Origin: Dyadobacter sp. CY356
GTDB taxonomy: Bacteria; Bacteroidota; Bacteroidia; Cytophagales; Spirosomataceae
Direction: 5' to 3'
Length of the DNA: 64,000 nucleotides
NCBI RefSeq assembly: GCF_021440195.1
Contig: NZ_JAJTSZ010000001.1
Location: forward strand, 372,001-436,000
This document shows positions 35,516-44,022 of this stretch, piece after piece. Within the stretch, counting starts at the first letter, position 1. Every line of letters begins with the position of its first letter. Made by a program: the position numbers and the translations under genes. The notes beneath the pieces are model-generated. The model had not been told where the DNA came from and did not search any database. It saw nothing but the letters and a program-made list of their open reading frames with translations.

Positions 35516-36096
35516 ATGTTAACAACCGAAGTGATACCGTCCGAATTGATCTTTGAAGAAATTGATGGCAGACCTTTATTTTACAAAGGTTACAAGCGGG
35601 TTTTGGAAGGTAAGAAGGAACCGGAAAGTATCATGGGCAGCAGTTTTATACAAAGTCTGATCGTTAGTATTGTATGTGCTTATTTAAAGGAAATATTGAC
35701 AGGATTTCCATATTGGGTTGTTTCCAATGAAGTTGGACTTCATATCTCGGACGGTAATAATCTGGCAAATGATATAGCGGTTTTTGATAAAGGGGCAATT
35801 ATAGATGTGTTTTCTGAAAACTATGTTTCTGTTGCTCCAAGAATGCAATTGAAGTTGATATAAAAATCGAAACAGAAGATATACCCAATTCGACAGATTA
35901 TATTTTTTTAAAAAGTGACAAATTAATCGAATTTGGAGTTGAGCGAGTTCTCTGGATATTGACTGGAAGCCGTAAAATATTCATGACGGATCAATCCCGG
36001 AAATGGACAATTCATGAATGGGATGAAACATTGCCCGTTTTTGATAATCACGAAATATGCTTAAATGATCTATTGAAAAAAGAGGGAATAATTTAA
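35516..36096 (+). pseudogene. Frameshifted Uma2-family gene
   Basis: Codons from ATG 35516 give a Uma2 N-terminal half (ELIFEEIDGRPLFYKGYKRVL, NEVGLHISDGNNLANDIAVFD) that meets a stop at 35861-35863. In another frame the family's continuation is intact: from about 35843 it reads AIEVDIKIETEDI, then KLIEFGVERVLWILTGSRKIF and ends KKEGII before TAA at 36094-36096. One missing base near 35841-35845 in CCAAGAATGCAATTG explains the break. Either a recent mutation or a sequencing error. The intact relative at 20915-21442 is only distantly similar. Confidence 0.8.
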
Positions 36097-36106
36097 TTGA
36101 GGTTTG

Positions 36107-36153
36107 AAAAAAAAATGTGCTGACAGTCATTCAAACTGCCAGCACATTTTTTT
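36107..36153. terminator. Bidirectional Rho-independent terminator
   Basis: AAAAATGTGCTG at 36111-36122 and CAGT at 36124-36127 pair with ACTG and CAGCACATTTTT at 36135-36151, with A and T runs on both flanks. It lies between the convergent broken Uma2 gene and the DUF4890-like gene, whose stop codon is in the T-run. Confidence 0.85.
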
Positions 36154-36514
36154 AATTCCTTGGCCCTCTGCCAGCTCCGCCATTTTTCCGGCGTTCTTCC
36201 ATCGCAGTTTTGTATTTTTCCTGCTGTTCGGGTGTTAGCAATTTTTGTAATTCGGTATTGAAAGTTTCCATTGATTCTCTCATTTTTGACCGGTCGGCAT
36301 CCTGAGAATTTCTCATTTCTTCCATTTTCTGTGCGCGTGTCAAATTCAGGGTATATACCTGTTTTTGCTGATCTGCCGTAAGTCCAAGGGTCTCTGTCAA
36401 ATTTTTAGTCTGGTTTTCTGCCCGGGCTTCGGGTGTCATTTTAGCCATGTCGCGCTGTGCGAAAGCTGTAAAACTCGCAAATGCCATTATGATGGCAATA
36501 ATTCCTCTTTTCAT
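36152..36514 (-). CDS. Small secreted DUF4890/Spy-like protein
   Basis: I start at the ATG at 36514 (120 aa), which begins a signal peptide (MKRGIIAIIMAFASFTAFAQ); a longer frame to 36616 would run into the next gene. The mature part is helical and highly charged: MTPEARAENQTKNLTETLGL, TADQQKQVYTLNLTRAQKM and LLTPEQQEKYKTAMEERR, the double LTxxQ pattern of DUF4890 and Spy/CpxP-like periplasmic proteins. It ends in a Gly/Arg tail. Likely periplasmic, possibly stress-related, which is by analogy only. Confidence 0.75.
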   Translation of the reverse strand: MKRGIIAIIMAFASFTAFAQRDMAKMTPEARAENQTKNLTETLGLTADQQKQVYTLNLTRAQKMEEMRNSQDADRSKMRESMETFNTELQKLLTPEQQEKYKTAMEERRKNGGAGRGPRN

Positions 36515-36582
36515 TGGTTTCAAAGTTTTGATACCACGGTTAGAGCAGATTTTAAGAATAAGGTTTAAACAGTGAAGATATT

Positions 36583-37326
36583 TTAATAAAATAATCTTGT
36601 TGCTAATGCAGTACATATTGCGGCAGTATAACTCATCAATGTTCCAACAAGAATATATTCGGATTTTTTGCTGATATATGTTGGTGGAATTTGTTCGGCA
36701 GCAGCTTTGTCGTTGTAGCGTAATAGTGATTTTGCCGCAATTAAAAATCCGATAGCCGAATATTGACTGAGTAAAACAAAAACGAATATGAGTAACCTTT
36801 CAGACATTCCTATCCAGCGTCCCGCGTTTGCGAGGTTGTCATCGGCATGTGGTAAAAGTTTGTCGAGCTCATCGCGCCAGGGTTTGGTTAACATACCAAC
36901 CAGAAATGAAACGGGTGAAAGCACGAGAAATGTTCCCGTCAGGATTACGATGATCCTGGCATTATTAAACCATTCTTTCAGGTGATCTAATTCAATAGAA
37001 AAGGAACTGGTTAAAATAATGGCTGTTAGTATAATACTTACAAGATGAGCAATTTGATCGCCTATAAACCAGCTTGTTGTTCCCTTTTTGTCAAATTCAA
37101 GTTTGAAAATATCAATAATTCCATGAACCAGGCCGAGGATAATGGCGGGAAAAGGGTTTTGAAAATGCCCTAATAAGACGTATGAAGTTATAATGACAAT
37201 GCCGGTATGAGCATATAAATATTTTGAACGAAAGGATTTTTCTCTTTTATCTATAACCCACGCTGTGGGCTGCCAGTAAAAATCAGCCAGAACATGTGCC
37301 AGCAATAACAGTAGGAACTCAATCAT
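36583..37326 (-). CDS. DUF3307 integral membrane protein
   Basis: The 247-residue protein has about seven membrane segments and the DUF3307 start: FLLLLLAHVLADFYWQPTAWV, followed by YLYAHTGIVIITSYVLL and ILGLVHGIIDIFKLEF. Its gene overlaps the SatD-like gene by eight bases (37319-37326), so the two are translated together. DUF3307 and SatD-like proteins are repeatedly paired, as in the streptococcal sat (secretion and acid tolerance) genes. Molecular function is unknown. With the regulator and its operators it forms a self-contained unit. Confidence 0.85.
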   Translation of the reverse strand: MIEFLLLLLAHVLADFYWQPTAWVIDKREKSFRSKYLYAHTGIVIITSYVLLGHFQNPFPAIILGLVHGIIDIFKLEFDKKGTTSWFIGDQIAHLVSIILTAIILTSSFSIELDHLKEWFNNARIIVILTGTFLVLSPVSFLVGMLTKPWRDELDKLLPHADDNLANAGRWIGMSERLLIFVFVLLSQYSAIGFLIAAKSLLRYNDKAAAEQIPPTYISKKSEYILVGTLMSYTAAICTALATRLFY

Positions 37327-37960
37327 TTATTTTGATGTATAGTGCGAGATGTTCAGGAAATGTACGAAGAAAATGCTCCATTGCCCACCATTTTGATGAC
37401 GTAATGCGTTGACTGACTGCCGGCTGGCTTATAGAAAGCTGTGCAACTATTTCGGAAATATTTTTATTTTGAATAAGTGCCGCTATAACTTCACTTTGCG
37501 CTGTTGTCCAGTTTTCCATCAGGGTTTCCAGCAAGTCCATAATAGCATTCAGCGGCTCAGAATTTTGAGGAAGCGCAATACCAATCCGTGCTTTTTGTTT
37601 CTTTATGTTGTCAGCCAAATGTCCGGATAACCGGAAGGCTTCTCCATCAGAAGTTCCAGGTCTATCGGTTAATAAATCTAACGTTCCGATACCAATAGCA
37701 ATCCTTAAATCGCTTTTGGGGGAATAGGATCTCATAATTGTGCGGGATAAAACTGCAACTTTTAAAGTATCCTCCGGATTTTCCAAAACACCTTGAAAGC
37801 TATCTCCCCGGTATATTTCAGGCTTTAATAGCCATTTAAATGAACCATTATCATGAATAATAGCAATCAATGCCTCCAGCCATTTTCCAGTTTGTTCAGT
37901 AGAAAAATGGGTTGAATTAACCATGTCTGCCGTTATAACGGCCTGATATTTCTTTTTCAT
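37319..37960 (-). CDS. SatD-like regulator: cyclase-like N-domain plus helix-turn-helix
   Basis: I start at the ATG at 37960 (213 aa); nine further upstream codons are not family-like. Residues 5-130 follow the strand order of class III nucleotidyl cyclases: AVITADMVNSTHF with Asp12, IYRGDSFQGVLENPEDTLKV with Asp53, and LRIAIGIGTLDLL followed by AFRLSGHLAD; Asp12 and Asp53 sit where the two metal-binding Asps would be, while the usual Asn/Arg pair is not evident. Residues 155-188 (VIAALIQNKNISEIVAQL, then SISQPAVSQRI) are a clear helix-turn-helix. This belongs to the SatD-like family. The gene is preceded by three palindromes, one ending at its start codon, pointing to autorepression. The cyclase resemblance is my reading of motifs, not a family annotation I can verify. 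Confidence 0.75.
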   Translation of the reverse strand: MKKKYQAVITADMVNSTHFSTEQTGKWLEALIAIIHDNGSFKWLLKPEIYRGDSFQGVLENPEDTLKVAVLSRTIMRSYSPKSDLRIAIGIGTLDLLTDRPGTSDGEAFRLSGHLADNIKKQKARIGIALPQNSEPLNAIMDLLETLMENWTTAQSEVIAALIQNKNISEIVAQLSISQPAVSQRITSSKWWAMEHFLRTFPEHLALYIKIND

Positions 37961-38037
37961 ATAAGTAAAAAAGCTTATAATTATCAAATATAAGGCTTTT
38001 TGCTTATATATACAAAATATAAGGTTTTAGCCTTATA
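37960..38037. promoter_or_regulatory. Three tandem operators TATAAG-N8-CTTATA at 29-bp spacing
   Basis: The same 20-bp palindrome, TATAAG-N8-CTTATA, occurs at 37960-37979, 37989-38008 and 38018-38037. Centres are exactly 29 bp apart, and all six half-sites are perfect. The first touches the SatD-like start codon and the third adjoins the stop codon of the next gene. Position and symmetry fit a dimeric helix-turn-helix protein, most simply the SatD-like protein itself, binding cooperatively. Confidence 0.85.
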
Positions 38038-38039
38038 TT

Positions 38040-38327
38040 TTATATTGAAGATTCTACCAGAAACTCCCATTCCTCCTTCAATGAACCTTTAAAAACATCA
38101 GCTCCTGCACGCCTGTACCAGTATCCGGCGTTCCATGTATCACCTTCAACTCTGTGTAAATATGCATGGAGACGATCATAAGCTTTTGTACCTTCCTGAC
38201 TTTGTGCAATGTCGTGGGCAGCTTCCCAATTTTTATTTGCATCATACCAGAGCGCTTGTAAAATCACTGAAATTCCCTGTGGCGGTTCCGATTGTGAAAG
38301 ACTGGATTTAAATTGATTGTAAGTCAT
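38040..38327 (-). CDS. Small conserved protein of unknown function
   Basis: I start at the ATG at 38327 (95 aa). The product is soluble and rich in Trp/Tyr: ALWYDANKNWEAAHDIAQS, then YDRLHAYLHRVEGD and NAGYWYRRAG. This pattern recurs in short uncharacterised bacterial proteins, but I know no function. Its stop codon lies two bases from the third operator of the satD-like gene, so it is transcribed toward that operator array. Confidence 0.7.
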   Translation of the reverse strand: MTYNQFKSSLSQSEPPQGISVILQALWYDANKNWEAAHDIAQSQEGTKAYDRLHAYLHRVEGDTWNAGYWYRRAGADVFKGSLKEEWEFLVESSI

Positions 38328-38508
38328 AGAAGTATTAGTGAATTTAATTTGATACAAAAGAACAAACGAGTATTGTAATTCCAAGTACGTATAGCACAGA
38401 TACTACATTAAATCATTGTCAGACCAATATTTAGTGTTTTCATCGTATATTGTCTAAACATTCCCTTATTATCAATAAACGGTTATCTTTTCCAAAACTC
38501 CTATTTCT

Positions 38509-41500
38509 ATGATGAAAAAATTATCAACGTTAGTTTTTGGACTGACCTTAACTTCGTTGTGCCATGCCCAGGAAACTTTTCCCCGCAATGGTACCTACGA
38601 TGAAAGAACAGGACGATATGCATTTACAAATGCCAATATTGTAGTCGATTCCAAAACAACAATTTCAAATGGAACGCTGCTGATAGAAAACGGAATAATC
38701 CGTGAAGTCAGCAAGCAGGTAAAAATCCCGGCTGGTGTTGTGGTGGTCGATCTTAAAGGCAAGTATATCTATCCTTCTTTAATTGATCTGGATTCTGATT
38801 ATGGAATGCCGGAAGTGAAAAATGAAGCTCGCGGTCGCGGACGCCAGACTCCGCAGCTTGAATCAAATAAAAAAGGTGCTTTTGGATGGAATCAGGCTGT
38901 GCAACCAGAAAATGATGCAAGCCAGGTATTTAGTCCTGATTCAAAAAAAGGTAGCGATTTACGCAAAATCGGATTTGGAACGGTATTGACTTATTCGCAC
39001 GACGGAATCGTAAGAGGAAGTGGTGCAGTCGTAACACTTACAGACGAATCTGCGAATAAAGCGCTTTTGAACGGAAAAGCATCGGCACATTTTTCATTTA
39101 GTAAAGGGACTTCCGGACAAAATTATCCGTCTTCAGGAATGGGTGCGGTAGCTTTGCTCCGCCAGAATTATTATGATGCGGATTGGTATGCAAAAGGAGG
39201 AAAAGCAAAGGAAACAAACCTGTCGCTGGAAGCTTTTAACCAGATAAAAACTTTGCCTTCATTTTTTGAAACCAGTGATAAGTATAGCCTGCTGCGTGCC
39301 GACAAAATCGGTGATGAGTTTGGAACGCAATATGTCATCAAAGGCGGGGGAGATGAATACCAGCGTCTGGAGGAAGTAAAAGCAAGTAAGGCAACGCTGA
39401 TTTTGCCTCTGGATTTCCCTGCGGCTTATGATGTAACAGATCCCTGGGATGCTGATGCAATTTCAGTCGCGCAGTTGAAACACTGGGAAATGGCACCTGC
39501 AAACGCATCGGTTCTTACAAAAAGTGGTATCAGTTTTGCTTTTACAGCTGCTGATTTGAAGAATAAAGCTGACTTCTGGTCTAAAATCCGTTCAGCCATT
39601 GAATATGGTTTGCCAAAAGAAAAAGCACTTGAAGCTTTGACAACAACGCCCGCACGTTTGATCAAAGCTGATGGGCAGGTGGGAAGTCTGAAAGTGGGTA
39701 TGCTGGCCAATTTTCTGATAACTTCTGACGATCTGTTCAGTAAGGATAACGTCATTTACGAGAACTGGATACAGGGAAAGAAATTTATTCTTGCCCCGAT
39801 AGACGCGCCGGATCTGCGTGGTACGTATTCCTTTTCAATCAATAAAGCGGCAACAGGAAAGATCGAAATATCAGGATCTGCCGAAAAGCCGGATTATAAA
39901 GTTATTGTAAAAGATACGGTCAAAATTACACCCAAAGTAATGCTTACCAATGATCTGCTGACGCTGACGTACCAACCTGAAAAGAAAACGCCCGGAACTG
40001 TCAGATTAACAGGATGGATTGCAGGAAAAGGTTTGGCCGGAGAAGGTATGTTGCCTGACGGTACGCCGCTTACCTGGAACGCAACTTTGACAGAACCATA
40101 CAAAATAGTGGCAAAGAAGGATACAGCTGTGGCCAAAATCAAAGAAACCGGCCCTGTATTATATCCTTTTGTCGGTTTTGGAAATGAACAGCTTCCTAAG
40201 TCGGAAACTGTATTTGTAAAAAATGCAACGGTCTGGACAAATGAAAAAGACGGTATTTTACAGAATGCTGATGTAATAATCCAGAATGGAAAAATCTCGA
40301 AAGTGGGTAAAGGATTATCTGCTCCTTCCGGCGCACGTACGGTGGACGGAACTGGTAAACATTTGACAAACGGAATTATTGACGAACATTCGCACATTGC
40401 TTTGTTTGCGATTAATGAAGGATCTCAGACCAGTTCTGCCGAGGTTCGGATGAGCGATGTCATCAATCCTGATGATGTAAATATTTACCGCCAGCTTGCA
40501 GGTGGTGTTACAACTTCGCACTTGCTACATGGTTCTGCCAATGCAATCGGTGGACAAAGTGCTTTGGTGAAACTAAAATGGGGTGCCACACAATCAGAAA
40601 TGCTGATACCGGAAGCTAAAACGATCAAGTTTGCTTTGGGTGAAAACGTGAAGCAGTCCAACTGGGGTGATATAGCCCGCGTTCGTTTCCCGCAAACCAG
40701 AATGGGCGTCGAGCAGGTTTATTTTGACCATTTCATCCGTGCAAAAGAGTATGCAAAAGGATGGAAAGATTATAACGGTGCTTCAAAGAAAGCCGGTCTG
40801 GAAGTACCCCGCCGTGATCTTGAACTGGAAGCTTTGGCCGAAATTCTTGATAATCAGCGTTTCATCACCTGTCACTCTTATGTTCAGTCTGAGATCAATA
40901 TGCTGATGCATGTGGCTGATTCACTGCACTTCAAAATTAACACTTTTACCCATATTCTGGAAGGTTATAAAATGGCTGACAAAATGAAAACCCGCAATAT
41001 TGGCGGATCAACTTTTGCTGACTGGTGGGCTTACAAAATGGAAGTAAAAGAAGCAATTCCTTACAATGCTGCGCTGATGTATCATGAAGGAGTTACTGTG
41101 GCGATCAACTCTGATGATGCGGAAATGGCGAGAAGATTAAACCAGGAAGTTGCAAAAACCGTAGTATTTGGTGGCGTGCCGGAAGAAGAAGCCTGGAAAA
41201 TGGTAACATTAAATCCTGCAAAACTTTTGCATGTCGACAATAGATTGGGAAGTATCAAAGCCGGAAAAGACGCAGATCTTGTGCTTTGGAGCACGCATCC
41301 TTTGTCAATTTACGCACGTCCTGAGTTCACAATGATAGAAGGCGCTGTTTATTTTGATCGTAAGGAAGATGTTGCCAAGCAAACAAAAGTAGCTGCGGAG
41401 CGTGAGCGTCTGATCCAAAAAATGCTAAGTGACAAGGCAGATGGCAAGCCAACGCAAAAGGCACCAATGACGATGCCTCGTATGTGGCACTGTGAAGATG

Positions 41501-41538
41501 TCATCGGTATTCATGCTGAACATGAGGAAGGAAAATAA
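38509..41538 (+). CDS. Large secreted amidohydrolase with two amidohydrolase-like halves
   Basis: The 1009-residue protein has a signal peptide (KLSTLVFGLTLTSLCHAQ). Residues 25-440 resemble an amidohydrolase but the HxH metal site is lost (YPSLIDLDSDYGM). After a beta domain (about 440-570) a second copy begins, with an intact metal set: IIDEHSHIAL, ITCHSYVQSE, TFTHILEGYK and the Asp in INSDDAEM. That half is like imidazolonepropionase-type enzymes. It probably hydrolyses a cyclic amide or peptide-like substrate in the periplasm; substrate is unknown. The next gene, 46 bases on, encodes a second amidohydrolase. Confidence 0.85.
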   Translation: MMKKLSTLVFGLTLTSLCHAQETFPRNGTYDERTGRYAFTNANIVVDSKTTISNGTLLIENGIIREVSKQVKIPAGVVVVDLKGKYIYPSLIDLDSDYGMPEVKNEARGRGRQTPQLESNKKGAFGWNQAVQPENDASQVFSPDSKKGSDLRKIGFGTVLTYSHDGIVRGSGAVVTLTDESANKALLNGKASAHFSFSKGTSGQNYPSSGMGAVALLRQNYYDADWYAKGGKAKETNLSLEAFNQIKTLPSFFETSDKYSLLRADKIGDEFGTQYVIKGGGDEYQRLEEVKASKATLILPLDFPAAYDVTDPWDADAISVAQLKHWEMAPANASVLTKSGISFAFTAADLKNKADFWSKIRSAIEYGLPKEKALEALTTTPARLIKADGQVGSLKVGMLANFLITSDDLFSKDNVIYENWIQGKKFILAPIDAPDLRGTYSFSINKAATGKIEISGSAEKPDYKVIVKDTVKITPKVMLTNDLLTLTYQPEKKTPGTVRLTGWIAGKGLAGEGMLPDGTPLTWNATLTEPYKIVAKKDTAVAKIKETGPVLYPFVGFGNEQLPKSETVFVKNATVWTNEKDGILQNADVIIQNGKISKVGKGLSAPSGARTVDGTGKHLTNGIIDEHSHIALFAINEGSQTSSAEVRMSDVINPDDVNIYRQLAGGVTTSHLLHGSANAIGGQSALVKLKWGATQSEMLIPEAKTIKFALGENVKQSNWGDIARVRFPQTRMGVEQVYFDHFIRAKEYAKGWKDYNGASKKAGLEVPRRDLELEALAEILDNQRFITCHSYVQSEINMLMHVADSLHFKINTFTHILEGYKMADKMKTRNIGGSTFADWWAYKMEVKEAIPYNAALMYHEGVTVAINSDDAEMARRLNQEVAKTVVFGGVPEEEAWKMVTLNPAKLLHVDNRLGSIKAGKDADLVLWSTHPLSIYARPEFTMIEGAVYFDRKEDVAKQTKVAAERERLIQKMLSDKADGKPTQKAPMTMPRMWHCEDVIGIHAEHEEGK

Positions 41539-41584
41539 AAGCTTCTGATTTTTTCTTTCATCATTTACTCATTCAAATTGTCTT

Positions 41585-42922
41585 ATGAAAACAAAAAAAT
41601 ATAATAAGCTGAATTCAGTTTTGCTAGGTTTTGCAGCTGCTTTTTGTCTTACAGCAACAGGTTTTGCGCAGAATCCTGCACCTGCAAAACCTCAAACCAG
41701 ACCTATTATACTGGCAGGTGCAACCATTCACCTTGGTAATGGAAAAGTAATAGAAAATGGTGTGATTGGTTTTGACAAAGGTGTTATTACGCTTGTCGAA
41801 GGGGGAACCAATTTGGGTAGCGTTTGGACAAAGGGAGATGTGGAGACGATTGATGTCAAAGGAAAACATATCTTCCCCGGCATTATCTCTATGAACACAA
41901 CCGTTGGTATCCAGGAAATTGCTTCTGTTCGTGCTACTTTGGATTATTCAGAAGTGGGTGAGATTAATCCGCATGTGCGTGCTTTGGTGGCTTACAACAC
42001 CGATTCCGAAGTAATTCCAACTTTACGGAATACGGGGATTCTTTTATCACAGGCAGTTCCCCAGGGTGGCGTTATTTCAGGATCTTCTTCTGTGTTTTAT
42101 ACCGATGGCTGGAACTGGGAGGATGCGGTTTTGAAAAAGGATGATGGAATCTGGATCAGCTGGCCTCCATATTTATCAACCAGTTTCAACTATGAAGATT
42201 TTTCAGTCTCTTTGAAAAAGAATGAAAAACGTCAGGAAACGATTGATTTATTCAGGAGTACTTTTTCAGATGCAAAAGGATATGCTGCAATCAGCAAACC
42301 TTCGCCGATGAATATTCGTCTGGAAGCGATGAAGGATATCTTCGCAGGAAAAGCCAATCTTTATATCCGTGCCGATTATGCAAAGGATATTATTGAAGCG
42401 GTGAAATTTGCTCAGGAATTTGGTATCAAAAAGATTGTAATCGTAGGCGGGGATCAGTCATATAAAATAACGGCGTTTTTGAAAGAAAATAATATCCCGG
42501 TTGTTTTAAATCAGGCACACAGACTTCCAAATGCAACGGATGAAGATGTTTATCTTCCTTATGAACTTCCGGGAATTCTGACGAAAGCTGGTGTAAAAGT
42601 TGCGATCAGTTATGCTGATGAATGGTGGAGAACGCGTAACCTTGCATTTTTGGCAGGCACTTCTTCCGGTTTTAGTGATATGAAACCAGAGGAAGCATTA
42701 CAGTTGATCACAAAAAATGCCGCTGAAATTATGGGTGTTGATCAATATGTAGGAACGCTGGAAAAAGGGAAACAGGCATCATTGGTGGTAACAGGCGGAG
42801 ATTTGATGGATATGCGTGGCAATTCTGTTTCTATGGTGTTTATCAAAGGAGGAAAAGTTAACCTGGATGACAAGCAAAAACGTCTGTACGACAAATACAA
42901 AGAAAAATACGGACAAAAGTAA
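41585..42922 (+). CDS. Secreted amidohydrolase-like protein with degenerate metal site
   Basis: The 445-residue protein has a signal peptide (ending GFAQ) and the composite fold of amidohydrolases: PIILAGATIHLGNGKVIENG, GKHIFPGIISMNTTVGI where HxH is expected, and the C-terminal LITKNAAEIMGVDQYVGTLEKGKQASLVVTGGD. The first metal ligands are missing, as in the N-terminal half of the preceding protein. It is probably a partner or non-classical member of the pair, not an independent classical hydrolase. The stop is just before a long inverted repeat. Confidence 0.8.
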   Translation: MKTKKYNKLNSVLLGFAAAFCLTATGFAQNPAPAKPQTRPIILAGATIHLGNGKVIENGVIGFDKGVITLVEGGTNLGSVWTKGDVETIDVKGKHIFPGIISMNTTVGIQEIASVRATLDYSEVGEINPHVRALVAYNTDSEVIPTLRNTGILLSQAVPQGGVISGSSSVFYTDGWNWEDAVLKKDDGIWISWPPYLSTSFNYEDFSVSLKKNEKRQETIDLFRSTFSDAKGYAAISKPSPMNIRLEAMKDIFAGKANLYIRADYAKDIIEAVKFAQEFGIKKIVIVGGDQSYKITAFLKENNIPVVLNQAHRLPNATDEDVYLPYELPGILTKAGVKVAISYADEWWRTRNLAFLAGTSSGFSDMKPEEALQLITKNAAEIMGVDQYVGTLEKGKQASLVVTGGDLMDMRGNSVSMVFIKGGKVNLDDKQKRLYDKYKEKYGQK

Positions 42923-42925
42923 TTT

Positions 42926-43024
42926 AGGTTACACAGAGGTACACAGAGAAAAGAGAGAGCCACGGAGATAAAATTTAAATCTCTGTGGCTCTCTTCATTT
43001 ACTCTGTGGTTCTCTGTGTAACCT
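42926..43024. repeat. 99-bp imperfect inverted repeat between convergent genes
   Basis: Two arms of about 45 bases, beginning AGGTTACACAGAG and ending CTCTGTGTAACCT, enclose a short AAATTTAA centre; the inner stem pairs AGAGAGCCACGGAGAT with ATCTCTGTGGCTCTCT. It can fold into a single long hairpin and fills the gap between the amidohydrolase and CvfB-like genes. It may act as a bidirectional terminator and looks like a mobile palindromic unit. Confidence 0.85.
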
Positions 43025-43030
43025 GCAAAA

Positions 43031-43873
43031 TTATTCTCCTTCTACCGAATAAATTCCGTCGCTCGCAATTCGTATCAGACCTTGTTTGTATAGGCCGCCA
43101 ATTGCTTTTTTGAAGACTTTTTTGCTGATTCCAAGTTGTCTGTTTATATCTTCCGGAGCGCTGCTGTCGGATAAGTTCAGATATCCGTTATTTTTTTTCA
43201 GGTCATCCAGAATACGTTGTCCGGTGGGTTCTACGACGTTTGCATATCCCTGTTTTTCCAGACTGATATCCAGTCTGTTTTCATCTCTGATTTTTTTGAT
43301 ATAACCTTTAAGGCTATCACCAACGTTTAGTGGTTTGAAAATCTCGTTAGCATATATCAGCCCTTTGTGAAACTGGTTGACAACCACGTTGTAACCAAGA
43401 TCCGTTTTTTTCCATACAAGCAAATCTACTTCGTCGCCTTCTTTGACAAGCAAACGTTCGTTTTCCAGATATCTGTCCAGTTTGGTTGTTGCGATCAGGC
43501 GTGAAGTTTTCTGGTCGAGATATAAAAATACCACGTGCCATTCATCAATTTCCATGGGTGTTGATTGCTCTCTGAAAGGCACAAAAAGATCTTTCTCCAA
43601 ACCCCAGTCCAGAAATGCGCCATGCTCGGAAATATCTTTTACTCTTAGATTAGCAAATTCGTTCCGGACAATTTTTGGCGTTTCCGTTGTAGCAACCGGA
43701 CGATCTTCTGAATCGTTATAAACAAAAACCTTGATGACATCATCAATCTGCATGTCATCCGTTTTGTATTTGTTGGGAAGCAGTACTTCTTCACCTTCCA
43801 CATCACCCAAAAAGAAACCTACGCTTGTATCACGAAGGATGGTGAGGTTGTTATATTTTCCTATAAAAAGCAT
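43031..43873 (-). CDS. CvfB-like S1 RNA-binding protein
   Basis: The 280-residue protein resembles CvfB/YitL: tandem S1-type beta domains (LRDTSVGFFLGDVEGEEVLLPNKY, then VKDISEHGAFLDWGLEKDLFVPFREQ and IYANEIFKPLNVGDSLKGYIKKI) followed by a C-terminal winged helix (ILDDLKKNNGYLNLSDSSAPEDINRQL and FKKAIGGLYKQGLI). It probably binds RNA in the cytoplasm and affects gene expression. It has a good promoter-like element 22 bases upstream of its ATG. Confidence 0.88.
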   Translation of the reverse strand: MLFIGKYNNLTILRDTSVGFFLGDVEGEEVLLPNKYKTDDMQIDDVIKVFVYNDSEDRPVATTETPKIVRNEFANLRVKDISEHGAFLDWGLEKDLFVPFREQSTPMEIDEWHVVFLYLDQKTSRLIATTKLDRYLENERLLVKEGDEVDLLVWKKTDLGYNVVVNQFHKGLIYANEIFKPLNVGDSLKGYIKKIRDENRLDISLEKQGYANVVEPTGQRILDDLKKNNGYLNLSDSSAPEDINRQLGISKKVFKKAIGGLYKQGLIRIASDGIYSVEGE

Positions 43874-43894
43874 TCTTTATTATTATTTTTTGAC

Positions 43895-43903
43895 ACAAAG
43901 GTA
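43895..43903 (-). promoter_or_regulatory. Putative -7 element TACCTTTGT for the CvfB-like gene
   Basis: On the minus strand TACCTTTGT matches TAnnTTTG plus pyrimidine, ending 22 bases before the ATG. The -33 TTG is not clear. Confidence 0.45.
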
Positions 43904-43960
43904 ACGGTATAAACCCGGATTTGCATTCTATTAATCGACTAACCGATTCTATCTTTTTTA

Positions 43961-43996
43961 AAACAAAAAAACCACCCGGGAAAAACCCGGGTGGTT
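43961..43996 (-). terminator. Rho-independent terminator of the efflux operon
   Basis: AACCACCCGGG at 43970-43980 pairs perfectly with CCCGGGTGGTT at 43986-43996 around an AAAAA loop. On the minus strand the stem is followed by a run of T from 43969 to 43961, after the tolC stop. Confidence 0.9.
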
Positions 43997-44022
43997 GGAT
44001 CATTTTATGTATAAATAAAATA

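Noticed and set aside
36515..36616. N-terminal extension of the DUF4890-like protein
   Set aside because: It would put 34 residues before a clear signal peptide and overlap the next gene.
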